DNA of 36,998 nt from Candidatus Alistipes stercoravium (GCA_019119615.1 DWWQ01000053.1:1-36998), one strand, 5' to 3'; positions 10,215 through 18,539 are shown, counted from the stretch's first letter. Translations and numbers: made by a program. The notes: generated by a model not told the origin, from the sequence alone.

Positions 10215-11033
10215 ATGACGGAAGTAAGAGCCAAAAAAGCATTGGGCCAGCATTTCCTGGTCGATCTGAATATCGCACGCAAGATCTGCGACGCCTTGTC
10301 GGGCGGTCCGGTTTTCGGGACATCCGCCGCGGCGGACAGCTCCGCCCGCCCGGGCGACGTCCTCGAGGTGGGATGCGGCATGGGGGTGCTGACGCAGTTC
10401 CTCCTGCGGCGTGAGGACCTTGTAACCTGGGGCGCGGAGATCGATACGGAGAGTGTGGCCTACCTGCATGCCCACTACCCGGATTTTACGCCGCGCCTGA
10501 TCGAGGGGGACTTTCTGAAGCTGGACCTCCGCGCGCATTTTCCGCAGGGACTCCGGCTCATCGGCAATTTCCCCTACAACATCTCCTCGCAGATCTTCTT
10601 CAGGCTGCTTGAAAACCGCGACCTCATCCCCGAATGCGTGGGAATGATCCAGCGCGAGGTGGCCGTACGCATCGCCGAACCTCCCGGCTCGCGCGAATAC
10701 GGGATTCTTTCGGTGCTGCTGCAGGCGTGGTACGATATCGAATACCTCTTTACGGTCAATGAGACGGTTTTTGCGCCGCCTCCGAAGGTCAAGAGCGCCG
10801 TCATCCGCCTGCGGCGCAACGCCACGCGGCAACTCGACTGCGACGAGGCGCTCTTTATCCGAGTCGTGAAGGCGGCCTTCGGCCAGCGGCGCAAGATGAT
10901 CCGCAATGCGCTCCGTGCGGCGTTCGGGGATTTCGGCGGCGCCGAGCATTCCTTCTTCACGCATCGTGCCGAACAGCTGTCGGTCGCGGATTTCGTAGCT
11001 TTGACCAACTGGGTCGCCGCGCATCGATCGTAA
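10215..11033 (+). CDS. rsmA: 16S rRNA (adenine1518-N6/adenine1519-N6)-dimethyltransferase
   Basis: 272 residues. RsmA (KsgA) adds two methyl groups to each of two adjacent adenines near the 3' end of 16S rRNA during small-subunit maturation. Seen motifs: KKALGQHFLVD (about 7-17), the SAM-binding LEVGCGMGVLT (about 50-60), an acidic EIDTESV, GDFLKLDL, and the catalytic NFPYNIS motif (about 117-123). A helical C-terminal domain with QRRKMIRNAL follows. The start MTEVRAKKALGQHF is typical. The promoter leaves almost no 5' leader. The gene stands alone, in a convergent arrangement with the M16 pair. Confidence 0.95.
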   Translation: MTEVRAKKALGQHFLVDLNIARKICDALSGGPVFGTSAAADSSARPGDVLEVGCGMGVLTQFLLRREDLVTWGAEIDTESVAYLHAHYPDFTPRLIEGDFLKLDLRAHFPQGLRLIGNFPYNISSQIFFRLLENRDLIPECVGMIQREVAVRIAEPPGSREYGILSVLLQAWYDIEYLFTVNETVFAPPPKVKSAVIRLRRNATRQLDCDEALFIRVVKAAFGQRRKMIRNALRAAFGDFGGAEHSFFTHRAEQLSVADFVALTNWVAAHRS

Positions 11034-11052
11034 AACTCCCCATCATAAGTCA

Positions 11053-11082
11053 AAGGCCGGTATCCTGCAGAATACCGGCCTT
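11053..11082. terminator. Bidirectional hairpin between ksgA and the M16 pair
   Basis: A perfect 11-bp stem (AAGGCCGGTAT at 11053-11063 with ATACCGGCCTT at 11072-11082) with an 8-nt loop lies between convergent gene ends at 11033 and 11104. The T-tract is weak in both directions. Confidence 0.65.
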
Positions 11083-11103
11083 CGTCGCATGCAAAAGAGA
11101 GGT

Positions 11104-12372
11104 CTACCAGGGCTTTTCGGCTCCGGCAACGACCGTTACGAGCTCTTCGCGGCGGAGGTAGCGGCGGGCGAGTTGCCGCACCTCTTCGGGTGTGATGCGC
11201 CGGATGCGGCGGATGTTCTCGCTGATGATCGAATTGTCCGTACCGCAAAGGATGTTTTCGATCGTAACGTCGGCGATGCCGAAGGGCCCGTCGAGTACGC
11301 GCATCATCTCTCCGATCATCATGTTCCGCACCAGTCCGAGTTCCTCTTCGGACATGGGTTTCTCTCCGAGGCGCTCGATCTCCCGGAAGATTTCCCGCAG
11401 CGCCTCCCGTGTTACGTCGGTTCCGACTTGCGTGGCCACGGCGAAATACCCGGTCCGCTCGAAATTGACCATGGCGGCCACGGCGCCGTAGGTATATCCG
11501 TGCTCTTCGCGCAGGTTCTGCATCAGCCGCGAGCCGAAGTATCCGCCGAGGGCCGTTGCCACGACCTGCATGCCCACGAAGTCGGGGTGCTGGCGGGGAA
11601 AAAGTACCCGTCCGATGCGCAGCGACGACTGTACGGCACCCGGGTGTCCGACGAATACGGAGCAGGTGGTCTGCGGCTCGGGAAATACTGCCGGAGCTGC
11701 TGCGGCGCGCTGCGGAATGCGTTCCGCGAGGGCGGCGATGGCCTGCCGTTCGTGTGCGCCGATGCGGCCGCTGCAGACGACGAAACAGTTTTCGGCCGTG
11801 TAGTGCGCCGTATGGAATGCCACGACCGCGTCGCGTGTCAGACGGTCGTATTCCGCTTCGTCGGAGGAGATGCCGTAGGGGTGTCCGGCGCCGAAAAGCG
11901 CTTTTGCAAAGGCTTCGCGGGCCTCGACATCGACCTTCGTGCGCTCGATCGCCAGGCGCTGCCTGCGTTTGGCGCAGTAGCTGCGCAGTTCCTCTTCGGG
12001 GAAGGTGGGGCAGAGCAGAATCTGTTCGGCCACGGCGAGCGTCCGGTCGAAGAACTTCGAGAGTGTGGCGAAGTTGATGTAGGCGTAGTCGCGGTCGAGG
12101 TTCACGTCGTACCATGAGCCGTAGTAGTCGAGTCGTTCGGCGATTTCGGCGCCGGTCATGTCGCGGCTCCCTTCGGCCAGGAGGTTCGCCGCCGCGGAGG
12201 CCGAGAAGGGCACCTGCTGCACGGCCGATCCGGCGCGGAATACGAACGAGATGCGCAGCACCTCGAAATCGTCCGACGGAAGCGTGTAGAGGTCGATGCC
12301 GTTTGCCAGGCGCGTGCGTTCGGCAGCGGCCACTTCGACCTGCGAGGGGGTTATGCGGGGTTGTCGTGTCAT
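11104..12372 (-). CDS. M16 peptidase-fold protein lacking the zinc motif (non-catalytic partner)
   Basis: 422 residues from the ATG at 12372 (MTRQPRITPSQVEVAAAERT). The fold is that of M16B peptidases, but where the catalytic partner has HLFEH this protein has SASAAANLLAEGS, with no HxxEH. The C-terminal half keeps the substrate-contacting R/Y-type region (LREEHGYTYGAVAAM). In two-subunit M16B proteases one chain holds the zinc and the other lines the chamber, so this is most likely the structural subunit. The start overlaps the stop codon of the upstream M16 gene as ATGA, supporting translational coupling and a 1:1 complex. No signal peptide is seen, so it probably acts in the cytoplasm. The substrate is unknown. 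Confidence 0.85.
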   Translation of the reverse strand: MTRQPRITPSQVEVAAAERTRLANGIDLYTLPSDDFEVLRISFVFRAGSAVQQVPFSASAAANLLAEGSRDMTGAEIAERLDYYGSWYDVNLDRDYAYINFATLSKFFDRTLAVAEQILLCPTFPEEELRSYCAKRRQRLAIERTKVDVEAREAFAKALFGAGHPYGISSDEAEYDRLTRDAVVAFHTAHYTAENCFVVCSGRIGAHERQAIAALAERIPQRAAAAPAVFPEPQTTCSVFVGHPGAVQSSLRIGRVLFPRQHPDFVGMQVVATALGGYFGSRLMQNLREEHGYTYGAVAAMVNFERTGYFAVATQVGTDVTREALREIFREIERLGEKPMSEEELGLVRNMMIGEMMRVLDGPFGIADVTIENILCGTDNSIISENIRRIRRITPEEVRQLARRYLRREELVTVVAGAEKPW

Positions 12373-13607
12373 GGGCGTGCTTTGTAAATGAGTGTCGAGG
12401 CGTTCTCTTCGCGGAACGTGCGGCGGCAAAAGTCGCGGATCGCCTCGTTATCGACGGCGCGGTACAATGCCACTTCGCGGTTGATGAGCCCGAGGTCCCC
12501 GAGCATCTCGTAAAACCCGAGGTTCATGGCCTTGTTCATGACGTTGATCTCACCGAAGAGCGTGTTTGCCTCGAACTTGTTTTTGACCTTTTCGATTTCG
12601 TACGGCGTTGCCTCTCCCTGCTCGAGCGAGCGGATCTCGCCGCGGAAGGCCTCTTCGACCTGTTCGGGCGCAATCCCCGGGAGCAGCTGCCCGGTGAAGA
12701 CGAAGAGCCCCGGGTCAAGATCGCCTGTGATGTAGGCATTGACGCTCGACAGAAGCCGCTGCTCCTTGACCAGACGGCGGTAGAGCCGCGAGGAGTCGCC
12801 TCCCGAAAGGAGGTCCGACACCAGGTCTGCGGTGTAGAAATCCGCGGAGCGGCGCCCGCCCATGTGGTAGGCCACCGTTACGGTCGTCGCCGGCACGTCG
12901 CGCTCGACCTCTTCGCGGCGCGGCGCCTGCTGGGGCGGCTCCTGCGGAATCGGTTCCGCGGTATATGGCACGTCGGCAAGCCCTCCGAACCACTTTTCGG
13001 CCAGCTCCATCATCCGCTCCTCCTCCAAGTCGGCCGAGATCGAGAGAATGGCGTTCGACGGATGGTAGTGGCTGCGGTAGAAGGCCTCGACATCGGCCTG
13101 CGTGGCGGAGGCGATGTGTTCGGTCGTCAGCCCGATGGCGGCCCAGCGGTAGGGGTGGACCTTGTAGGCCAGGGCGCGCAGCAGCATCGTCTGGTCGCCG
13201 TAGGGCTGGTTGAGGTAGCGTTGGCGAAACTCCTCGATGACTACCCGCTTCTCGGTTTCGAGCTTCCCGGGGGTGATGTCGAGCCCCTCCATGCGGTCGC
13301 TTTCGAGCCAGAGTGCCGTCTCGATGTTGTCCTTCGGGAGGGTGATGTAGAAATCCGTGTAGTCGTTGTTCGTGAAGGCGTTGTTGTCGCCCGAGGCCAT
13401 CTGTACCGGAAGGTCGAAGTTCGGCACGTCGCGTGTGCCGCGGAACATGAGGTGTTCGAACAGATGGGCGAATCCCGTGCGTGCGGGATTTTCGTTGCGT
13501 GCCCCGACCTTGTAAAGGAGGTTCACGGCGGCGAGCTTCGAGGCCCGGTCGCGGTTCACCGCCACGGTCAGGCCGTTCGCGAGCGTTTTTCTTTCGTATG
13601 CGATCAT
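12369..13607 (-). CDS. M16 family zinc metallopeptidase (catalytic subunit)
   Basis: 412 residues. The inverted zincin motif HxxEH is intact: HLFEH with H48, E51 and H52, and a third ligand in VVIEEF (E124 or E125), the spacing usual for M16. An asparagine-containing AFTNNDYTDFY stretch (about 76-86) typical of M16B follows the motif. The start at 13607 (MIAYERKTLANGLTV) fits the family; an earlier ATG would lie upstream of the promoter's -7 box. No signal peptide. It is the first gene of a two-gene unit with the non-catalytic partner (4-bp overlap). The processed peptides or proteins are unknown. Promoter and leaderless start are described separately. Confidence 0.9.
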   Translation of the reverse strand: MIAYERKTLANGLTVAVNRDRASKLAAVNLLYKVGARNENPARTGFAHLFEHLMFRGTRDVPNFDLPVQMASGDNNAFTNNDYTDFYITLPKDNIETALWLESDRMEGLDITPGKLETEKRVVIEEFRQRYLNQPYGDQTMLLRALAYKVHPYRWAAIGLTTEHIASATQADVEAFYRSHYHPSNAILSISADLEEERMMELAEKWFGGLADVPYTAEPIPQEPPQQAPRREEVERDVPATTVTVAYHMGGRRSADFYTADLVSDLLSGGDSSRLYRRLVKEQRLLSSVNAYITGDLDPGLFVFTGQLLPGIAPEQVEEAFRGEIRSLEQGEATPYEIEKVKNKFEANTLFGEINVMNKAMNLGFYEMLGDLGLINREVALYRAVDNEAIRDFCRRTFREENASTLIYKARP

Positions 13608-13612
13608 GACGA

Positions 13613-13644
13613 CAAAGATACAGCAAGCGGCGTGCAAAGTCAAA
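13613..13644 (-). promoter_or_regulatory. M16 pair promoter (TTTG-N20-TATCTTTG), leaderless
   Basis: On minus, TTTG (13644-13641), a 20-nt spacer and TATCTTTG (13620-13613) match the Bacteroidetes consensus perfectly. Only 5 nt separate the -7 box from the ATG at 13607, so the mRNA should start at the start codon or within a base or two of it. Confidence 0.85.
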
Positions 13645-13788
13645 TTTATTTTCCGTTCTCCGCAGGGCCATCCGGGCCGACTGACCGTCGGTTGGCTGCG
13701 GACCCGTTCGTCGGTGCGGCAGCGCCGTCGGACAATAATCCGCTGTCGGAAAGGCGTTTTGCTAACCCGGTGATTCTATGGCGGTTTG

Positions 13789-13806
13789 TTGTTATTTGGA
13801 TAACAG
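13789..13806. promoter_or_regulatory. Operator-like palindrome 1 upstream of por (TGTTAT-N4-ATAACA)
   Basis: TTGTTA-TTTGGA-TAACAG contains 6-bp perfect arms TGTTAT and ATAACA. It resembles Rex operators (TTGTTAA-N4-TTAACAA type) and the 16-bp layout of Crp/Fnr sites. A second copy lies 22 bp downstream and a third relative lies upstream of nadE. Identity of the binding protein is inference. Confidence 0.6.
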
Positions 13807-13810
13807 TTTA

Positions 13811-13828
13811 TTGTTATTCGGATAACAT
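13811..13828. promoter_or_regulatory. Operator-like palindrome 2 upstream of por (TGTTAT-N4-ATAACA)
   Basis: TTGTTA-TTCGGA-TAACAT repeats the palindrome at 13789 with one changed base in the core. Centre-to-centre distance is 22 bp, about two helical turns, so two dimers would bind on the same DNA face. Confidence 0.6.
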
Positions 13829-13892
13829 TCGAAAACGTGATTTTTAACGATTTTTTGAACGGGAATCGGAGCGTTTTTTGACGTGAATTTTT

Positions 13893-13900
13893 TATCTTTG
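13893..13900 (+). promoter_or_regulatory. -7 box (TATCTTTG) of por
   Basis: TATCTTTG matches TAnnTTTG exactly, 71 nt before the por ATG. The nearest TTTG (13877-13880) is only 12 nt upstream instead of 19-21, so the -33 element looks poor. That would suit a promoter needing an activator. The palindromes at 13789 and 13811 lie about 65-104 bp upstream of this box. The rest of the 364-bp gap between the M16 gene and por shows no gene. Confidence 0.65.
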
Positions 13901-13971
13901 CAGCGCCGTCCGGTACGGAACCGGCAACAAGCTGGCAAACACACGAAATTACATATCTAAAACTCAAGACA

Positions 13972-16900
13972 ATGGCAGAAAAGAAATTCATCACCTGTGA
14001 TGGAAACTACGCTGCGGCTCATGTGGCATACATGTTCTCGGAGGTTGCGGCGATCTATCCCATCACGCCGTCATCGACGATGGCCGAGCTCGTGGACGAG
14101 TGGGCTGCGCAGGGGCGCAAAAACATCTTCGGCGAGACCGTGAAGGTTGTCGAGATGCAGTCGGAGGCCGGAGCGGCCGGAGCCGTTCACGGATCGCTGC
14201 AGAGCGGCGCCCTGACCTCGACGTTCACCGCATCGCAGGGACTGCTGCTGATGATCCCGAACATGTATAAGATCTCGGGCGAGCTGCTTCCGGGCGTCTT
14301 CCATGTTTCGGCCCGCGCCCTTGCGGCACAGTCGCTGTCGATCTTCGGCGACCATCAGGATGTCATGGCCACGCGTCAGACGGGTTTTGCCATGCTGGCC
14401 ACCTCGTCCGTTCAGGAGGTTATGGACCTGGCGGGCGTCGCCCACATCGTGGCCCTGAAGGCACGTGTTCCGTTCCTGCACTTCTTCGACGGCTTCCGCA
14501 CCTCGCACGAGATCCAGAAGATCGAGCTGATCGACGAGGCGTCGCTCACGGCGCTGCTCGACCGCGATGCCCTGAAGGCTTTCCGCGCCCGCGCGCTCAA
14601 TCCCGAGCATCCCGTAACGCGCGGTACGGCGCAGAACCCCGACATCTACTTCCAGACGCGCGAGGCTGCCAACAAGTTCTACGAGGCGGTTCCCGACATG
14701 GTTGCCGAGACCATGCGCGAGATCTCGAAGATCACGGGCCGCGACTACAAGCCGTTCGTTTACTATGGTGATCCCGAGGCCGAGGAGATCCTCATCGCCA
14801 TGGGTTCGGTTACGGAGACGATCAAGGAGACGATCGACTACCTGCGCAAGCAGGGCCGCAAGGTGGGTCTGGTAACGGTACACCTCTACCGTCCCTTCTC
14901 GGCCAAGTACTTCTTCGACGTGCTTCCGAAGAGCGTGAAGCGTGTCTGCGTGCTCGACCGCACGAAGGAGCCGGGCGCCGAGGGCGAGCCGCTCTACCTC
15001 GACGTGAAGTCGATGTTCTACGGCAGCGACATGCACCCGATGATCATCGGCGGCCGCTACGGACTTTCGTCGAAGGACACGACGCCGGCCCAGATCCTGG
15101 CCGTCTTCGAGAACCTGGCCGCCGCCGCTCCGAAGGAGCACTTCACGGTGGGCATCACCGACGACGTTACGAACCTGTCGCTTCCCGTCGGCGAGGAGAT
15201 CTCGCTGGCCAAGCCCGGCACGTTCGAGGCCCTGTTCTTCGGTCTGGGCGCCGACGGTACGGTGGGTGCCAACAAGAACTCGATCAAGATCATCGGCGGC
15301 TCGACGAACAAGTACTGCCAGGCCTACTTCTCCTACGACTCGAAGAAGTCGGGCGGTTACACCTCGTCGCACCTGCGTTTCGGCGACCTGCCGATCACCT
15401 CGCCCTACCTGGTTACGACGCCCGACTTCGTGGCCTGCCACGTTCCGTCGTATGTCGACAAGTACGACGTGTTGAAGGGTCTGAAGCCCGGCGGTTCGTT
15501 CCTGCTGAACTCGGTGCATGACGTCGAGACCACCTGCGCGACGCTGCCCGACCACATGAAGTCCTATCTGGCGAAGAACCATATCAACTTCTACGTCATC
15601 AACGCCACGAAGATCGCCGCCGAACTGGGTCTGGGTTCGCGTACGAACACGATCATGCAGTCGGCCTTCTTCAAGATCGCGAACGTGATCCCCTTCGAGA
15701 AGGCCGTCGAGGAGATGAAGCACGCCATCCTGAAGTCCTACGGCAAGAAGGGCGAGGATATCGTGAACATGAACTACGCGGCTGTCGATGCCGGCGGCAA
15801 CGCCGTGGTGAAGGTCGAGGTGCCGGCCGAGTGGGCCTCGATCGAGGACCGCGGCTTCGAGCATACGTCGAATGCCTCCTATCCGGAGTTCGTCCGCAAG
15901 ATCGTCGAGCCGATCAACGGTCTGAAGGGCGACCAGCTGCCCGTCTCGGCCTTCAACGGCCGTGAGGACGGAACGTGGGACAACGGTACGGCCGCCTACG
16001 AGAAGCGCGGTATCGCCGTGAACGTTCCCGAGTGGCAGATCGCCAACTGTATCCAGTGCAACCAGTGCGCCTATGTCTGCCCGCACGCCGTGATCCGTCC
16101 GTTCCTGGCCACCGACGAGGAGGCTGCCGCTTCGGGCATGGAGTGGAAGCAGGGTCTGGGCGAAACGAAGGCCTACAAGTTCCGCATCCAGATCTCGCCG
16201 CTTGACTGTACGGGTTGCGGCAACTGTGTGGATGTCTGCCCGGCCAAGGAGAAGGCGCTGGTTATGCGTCCGCTCGAGTCGCAGCTTCCGCAGCAGAAGA
16301 ACTGGGATTACGTTACCAGTAAGATCGGCTACAAGCAGGTTGTCGACAAGACCAAGTCGGTGAAGAACCTCCAGTTCTCGCAGCCGCTGTTCGAGTTCTC
16401 GGGCGCCTGCGCCGGTTGCGGCGAAACGCCCTACATCAAGGCCATCACGCAGCTCTTCGGCGACAAGATGATGGTTGCCAACGCTACGGGCTGCACCTCG
16501 ATCTACTCGGGTTCGGCACCTTCGACGCCCTACTGCACCAACGAGAAGGGTCAGGGTCCCGCATGGGCCAACTCGCTCTTCGAGGACAACGCCGAGTTCG
16601 GTCTGGGCATGCACATCGGTATCGAGAAGCTCCGCGACCGCATCCAGGAGACGATGGAGGAGGCGATTGCCAACTGCGACAAGTGCTCCGAGGAGCTCAA
16701 GGGCGTCATGAAGGAGTGGATCGCCAACCGTGGCTCGTCGGCCGCCTCGGCCGAGGTTACGGCGCGTCTCATCCCGCTGATGGAGGCCTGCGGCTGCGAC
16801 TACTGCAAGAAGATCCTCGAACATAAGGACTGGCTCGTCAAGAAGTCGCAGTGGATCATCGGCGGCGACGGCTGGGGCTACGATATCGGCTACGGCGGCG

Positions 16901-17499
16901 TGGACCATGTGCTGGCTTCGGGTCAGGACGTGAACATCCTGGTGATCGATACGGAGGTCTACTCCAATACGGGCGGCCAGTCGTCGAAGGCTACGCCGGT
17001 GGGTGCCGTTGCGAAGTTCGCTTCGAGCGGCAAGCGCATCCGCAAGAAGGACCTCGGCGCCATGGCCATGACCTACGGATATGTCTATGTGGCCCAGGTT
17101 TCGATCGGCGCTTCGCAGCAGCAGCTCTTCAACGTGCTCAAGGAGGCCGAGGCCTATCCCGGACCGTCGCTCATCATCGCCTACGCACCGTGTATCAACC
17201 ACGGCATCAAGGGCGGCATGACGCGCACGCAGACGGTGGGCAAGGAGGCCGTAGCCTGCGGTTACTGGCACCTGTGGCACTACAATCCGCAGCTCGAGGA
17301 CGAGGGCAAGAACCCGTTCGTGCTCGATTCGAAGGAGCCCGACTGGACGAAGTTCCGCGAGTTCCTGATGAAGGAGGTGCGCTACACGTCGCTGCAGAAG
17401 TCCTTCCCGGCCGAGGCCGAGGAGCTCTTCGCCGCTGCCGAGGAGAATGCCAAGTGGCGTTACAACGGCTATGTGCGCCGCACGAAGATGGAGTATTGA
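13972..17499 (+). CDS. por: Pyruvate:ferredoxin (flavodoxin) oxidoreductase, single-chain
   Basis: 1175 residues, the normal length for the one-polypeptide enzyme (also called NifJ). It converts pyruvate and CoA to acetyl-CoA and CO2 with reduction of ferredoxin or flavodoxin, central to anaerobic catabolism. Seen in order: the TPP-pyrimidine domain with YPITPSSTMAELVDEW (about 24-39); the CoA-binding transketolase-C region; two 4Fe-4S motifs, CIQCNQC...CP (from about 693) and CTGCGNC...CP (from about 746); the proximal cluster ligands CAGCGE (about 813) and CGCDYC; and the TPP-pyrophosphate motif GGDGWGYDIG (about 964) with NTGGQSSKATP. The start MAEKKFITCDGNYAAAHVAY is standard. Strong codon bias (an uninterrupted antisense frame) fits high expression. 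Two operator-like palindromes lie upstream and a terminator downstream. Confidence 0.97.
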   Translation: MAEKKFITCDGNYAAAHVAYMFSEVAAIYPITPSSTMAELVDEWAAQGRKNIFGETVKVVEMQSEAGAAGAVHGSLQSGALTSTFTASQGLLLMIPNMYKISGELLPGVFHVSARALAAQSLSIFGDHQDVMATRQTGFAMLATSSVQEVMDLAGVAHIVALKARVPFLHFFDGFRTSHEIQKIELIDEASLTALLDRDALKAFRARALNPEHPVTRGTAQNPDIYFQTREAANKFYEAVPDMVAETMREISKITGRDYKPFVYYGDPEAEEILIAMGSVTETIKETIDYLRKQGRKVGLVTVHLYRPFSAKYFFDVLPKSVKRVCVLDRTKEPGAEGEPLYLDVKSMFYGSDMHPMIIGGRYGLSSKDTTPAQILAVFENLAAAAPKEHFTVGITDDVTNLSLPVGEEISLAKPGTFEALFFGLGADGTVGANKNSIKIIGGSTNKYCQAYFSYDSKKSGGYTSSHLRFGDLPITSPYLVTTPDFVACHVPSYVDKYDVLKGLKPGGSFLLNSVHDVETTCATLPDHMKSYLAKNHINFYVINATKIAAELGLGSRTNTIMQSAFFKIANVIPFEKAVEEMKHAILKSYGKKGEDIVNMNYAAVDAGGNAVVKVEVPAEWASIEDRGFEHTSNASYPEFVRKIVEPINGLKGDQLPVSAFNGREDGTWDNGTAAYEKRGIAVNVPEWQIANCIQCNQCAYVCPHAVIRPFLATDEEAAASGMEWKQGLGETKAYKFRIQISPLDCTGCGNCVDVCPAKEKALVMRPLESQLPQQKNWDYVTSKIGYKQVVDKTKSVKNLQFSQPLFEFSGACAGCGETPYIKAITQLFGDKMMVANATGCTSIYSGSAPSTPYCTNEKGQGPAWANSLFEDNAEFGLGMHIGIEKLRDRIQETMEEAIANCDKCSEELKGVMKEWIANRGSSAASAEVTARLIPLMEACGCDYCKKILEHKDWLVKKSQWIIGGDGWGYDIGYGGVDHVLASGQDVNILVIDTEVYSNTGGQSSKATPVGAVAKFASSGKRIRKKDLGAMAMTYGYVYVAQVSIGASQQQLFNVLKEAEAYPGPSLIIAYAPCINHGIKGGMTRTQTVGKEAVACGYWHLWHYNPQLEDEGKNPFVLDSKEPDWTKFREFLMKEVRYTSLQKSFPAEAEELFAAAEENAKWRYNGYVRRTKMEY

Positions 17500-17519
17500 T
17501 CCTTTATATAATAGGTGTG

Positions 17520-17549
17520 AAGCCGCAGCATCGTGCTGCGGCTTTTTTA
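17520..17549 (+). terminator. Intrinsic terminator of por
   Basis: AGCCGCAGC (17521-17529) and GCTGCGGCT (17535-17543) form a perfect 9-bp stem with a 5-nt loop, extended by an A-T pair, and followed by six T. Confidence 0.92.
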
Positions 17550-17600
17550 TGATGATGAATCGGGCATCTGTGGGATAAAAACTCTGTTTCGCTGAATTTA

Positions 17601-17632
17601 TTTGCGCCGATATGCTTTGAAAGATACCTTTG
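17601..17632 (+). promoter_or_regulatory. Promoter (TTTG-N20-TACCTTTG) of the 17665 lipoprotein gene
   Basis: TTTG at 17601-17604, 20-nt spacer, TACCTTTG at 17625-17632. Transcription should start near 17638-17640. This excludes the upstream ATG-type start at 17602 and leaves either a leaderless start at 17641 or a 25-nt leader to 17665. Confidence 0.8.
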
Positions 17633-17664
17633 CCTCCAACATGAAAAAGCAAAACCTGATTTTT

Positions 17665-18513
17665 ATGAAAAAGTTGATCGCAAAGTTTTCCCTGATGACG
17701 GCGCTGTGTGCCGTTGCCGTATCATCCGTTTCGTGCAAAGACGACAAGGGCTCCGCCAAACCCAAGTTTACCTCCGATCTGATCGGCACCTATACGCCGA
17801 CGTATGTCTCCCGGGAGGCTGCCGGTGGTGAGACGAATGATTTTTACCTGACTTTCGAGGCTACCTGGGTCGATCCCGAAAATATCCCGATGATTGACCT
17901 TACGGCGGTCATGGGCTTCCCGATCCCGATGAATACGGTGTTGAGCCTGGTGGAGGCGATGGGTTCGAATATCGTCAAGGGCGGCCTTGTCGAGGTGGAG
18001 TTGAAGAACGACGGATCGTTCGGCGCCAAATACCATGACCTGCTGATCGAGGGCTCGGACATGTCGTCGATTCTGGGTGCGCTGCTGGCCCCGCAGTTCG
18101 GTTCGGAGACCAAGCAGTTCCCCGGCTCGGGCTCTTCGGTGCTGCCCTCGGATGCCGTGGGCTACTATACGAAGGACGGGAAGTTCTACTTTACGTTGAG
18201 CCGGTCGTTCCTCAAGGGTGTCGCTTCGGATATGGACATCGTTACGCTGCTCGACGGCCTGCTTGCACAGTATCCTTCCATCGGTATTGTTTCTACGGAG
18301 GATTACTACGCCGTTCCGTTGAAGTATACGAAGGAGAACGGCGTGGTCAAGCTCTATGTCGATCGTGATATGATGGTTCCCGTTATGGATGTGCTTGCGC
18401 CGCTGCTGGGAGCCCTTGGCCCCGACACGACGATGGGTATCGATCTGGGCCAGGTGCTCAAGGACCTCAAGGAGCAGACCACGGCCATCGAGATTGCCGT
18501 ACGTCTCAAATAG
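17665..18513 (+). CDS. Lipoprotein of unknown function
   Basis: 282 residues from the ATG at 17665 (MKKLIAKFSLMTALCAVAV...), chosen because it gives a compact signal peptide ending in a lipobox, SVSC, about residue 24. An in-frame ATG at 17641 adds MKKQNLIF and would be leaderless with the mapped promoter. After the lipidated Cys comes a short charged linker (KDDKGSAKP) and a domain containing DLIGTYTPTY and several alternating polar/hydrophobic beta-like stretches, so a lipocalin-like barrel is possible. I do not recognise a named family. It is probably periplasmic or outer-membrane anchored. It stands alone between two terminators. Confidence 0.75.
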   Translation: MKKLIAKFSLMTALCAVAVSSVSCKDDKGSAKPKFTSDLIGTYTPTYVSREAAGGETNDFYLTFEATWVDPENIPMIDLTAVMGFPIPMNTVLSLVEAMGSNIVKGGLVEVELKNDGSFGAKYHDLLIEGSDMSSILGALLAPQFGSETKQFPGSGSSVLPSDAVGYYTKDGKFYFTLSRSFLKGVASDMDIVTLLDGLLAQYPSIGIVSTEDYYAVPLKYTKENGVVKLYVDRDMMVPVMDVLAPLLGALGPDTTMGIDLGQVLKDLKEQTTAIEIAVRLK

Positions 18514-18539
18514 CCGGCGGCGATTGCGGTATGCAAATT

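Noticed and set aside
13785..13816. Second possible por promoter (TTTG-N20-TATTGTTA) overlapping the palindromes
   Set aside because: The -7 box matches TAnnTTTG at too few positions; TATCTTTG at 13893 is far better.
12114..13847. 577-codon open frame opposite the catalytic M16 gene
   Set aside because: It runs through the M16 promoter and the operator palindromes, and the minus-strand M16 protein is unmistakable.
14071..17652. 1193-codon open frame antisense to por
   Set aside because: It mirrors por almost end to end. The strong GC-rich codon bias of por leaves few stops in this antisense frame, and the translation has no recognisable domain.
17602..17664. Upstream starts for the lipoprotein gene at 17602 and 17641
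   Set aside because: The start at 17602 would lie within the promoter. The one at 17641 remains possible as leaderless, but 17665 gives the better signal peptide.
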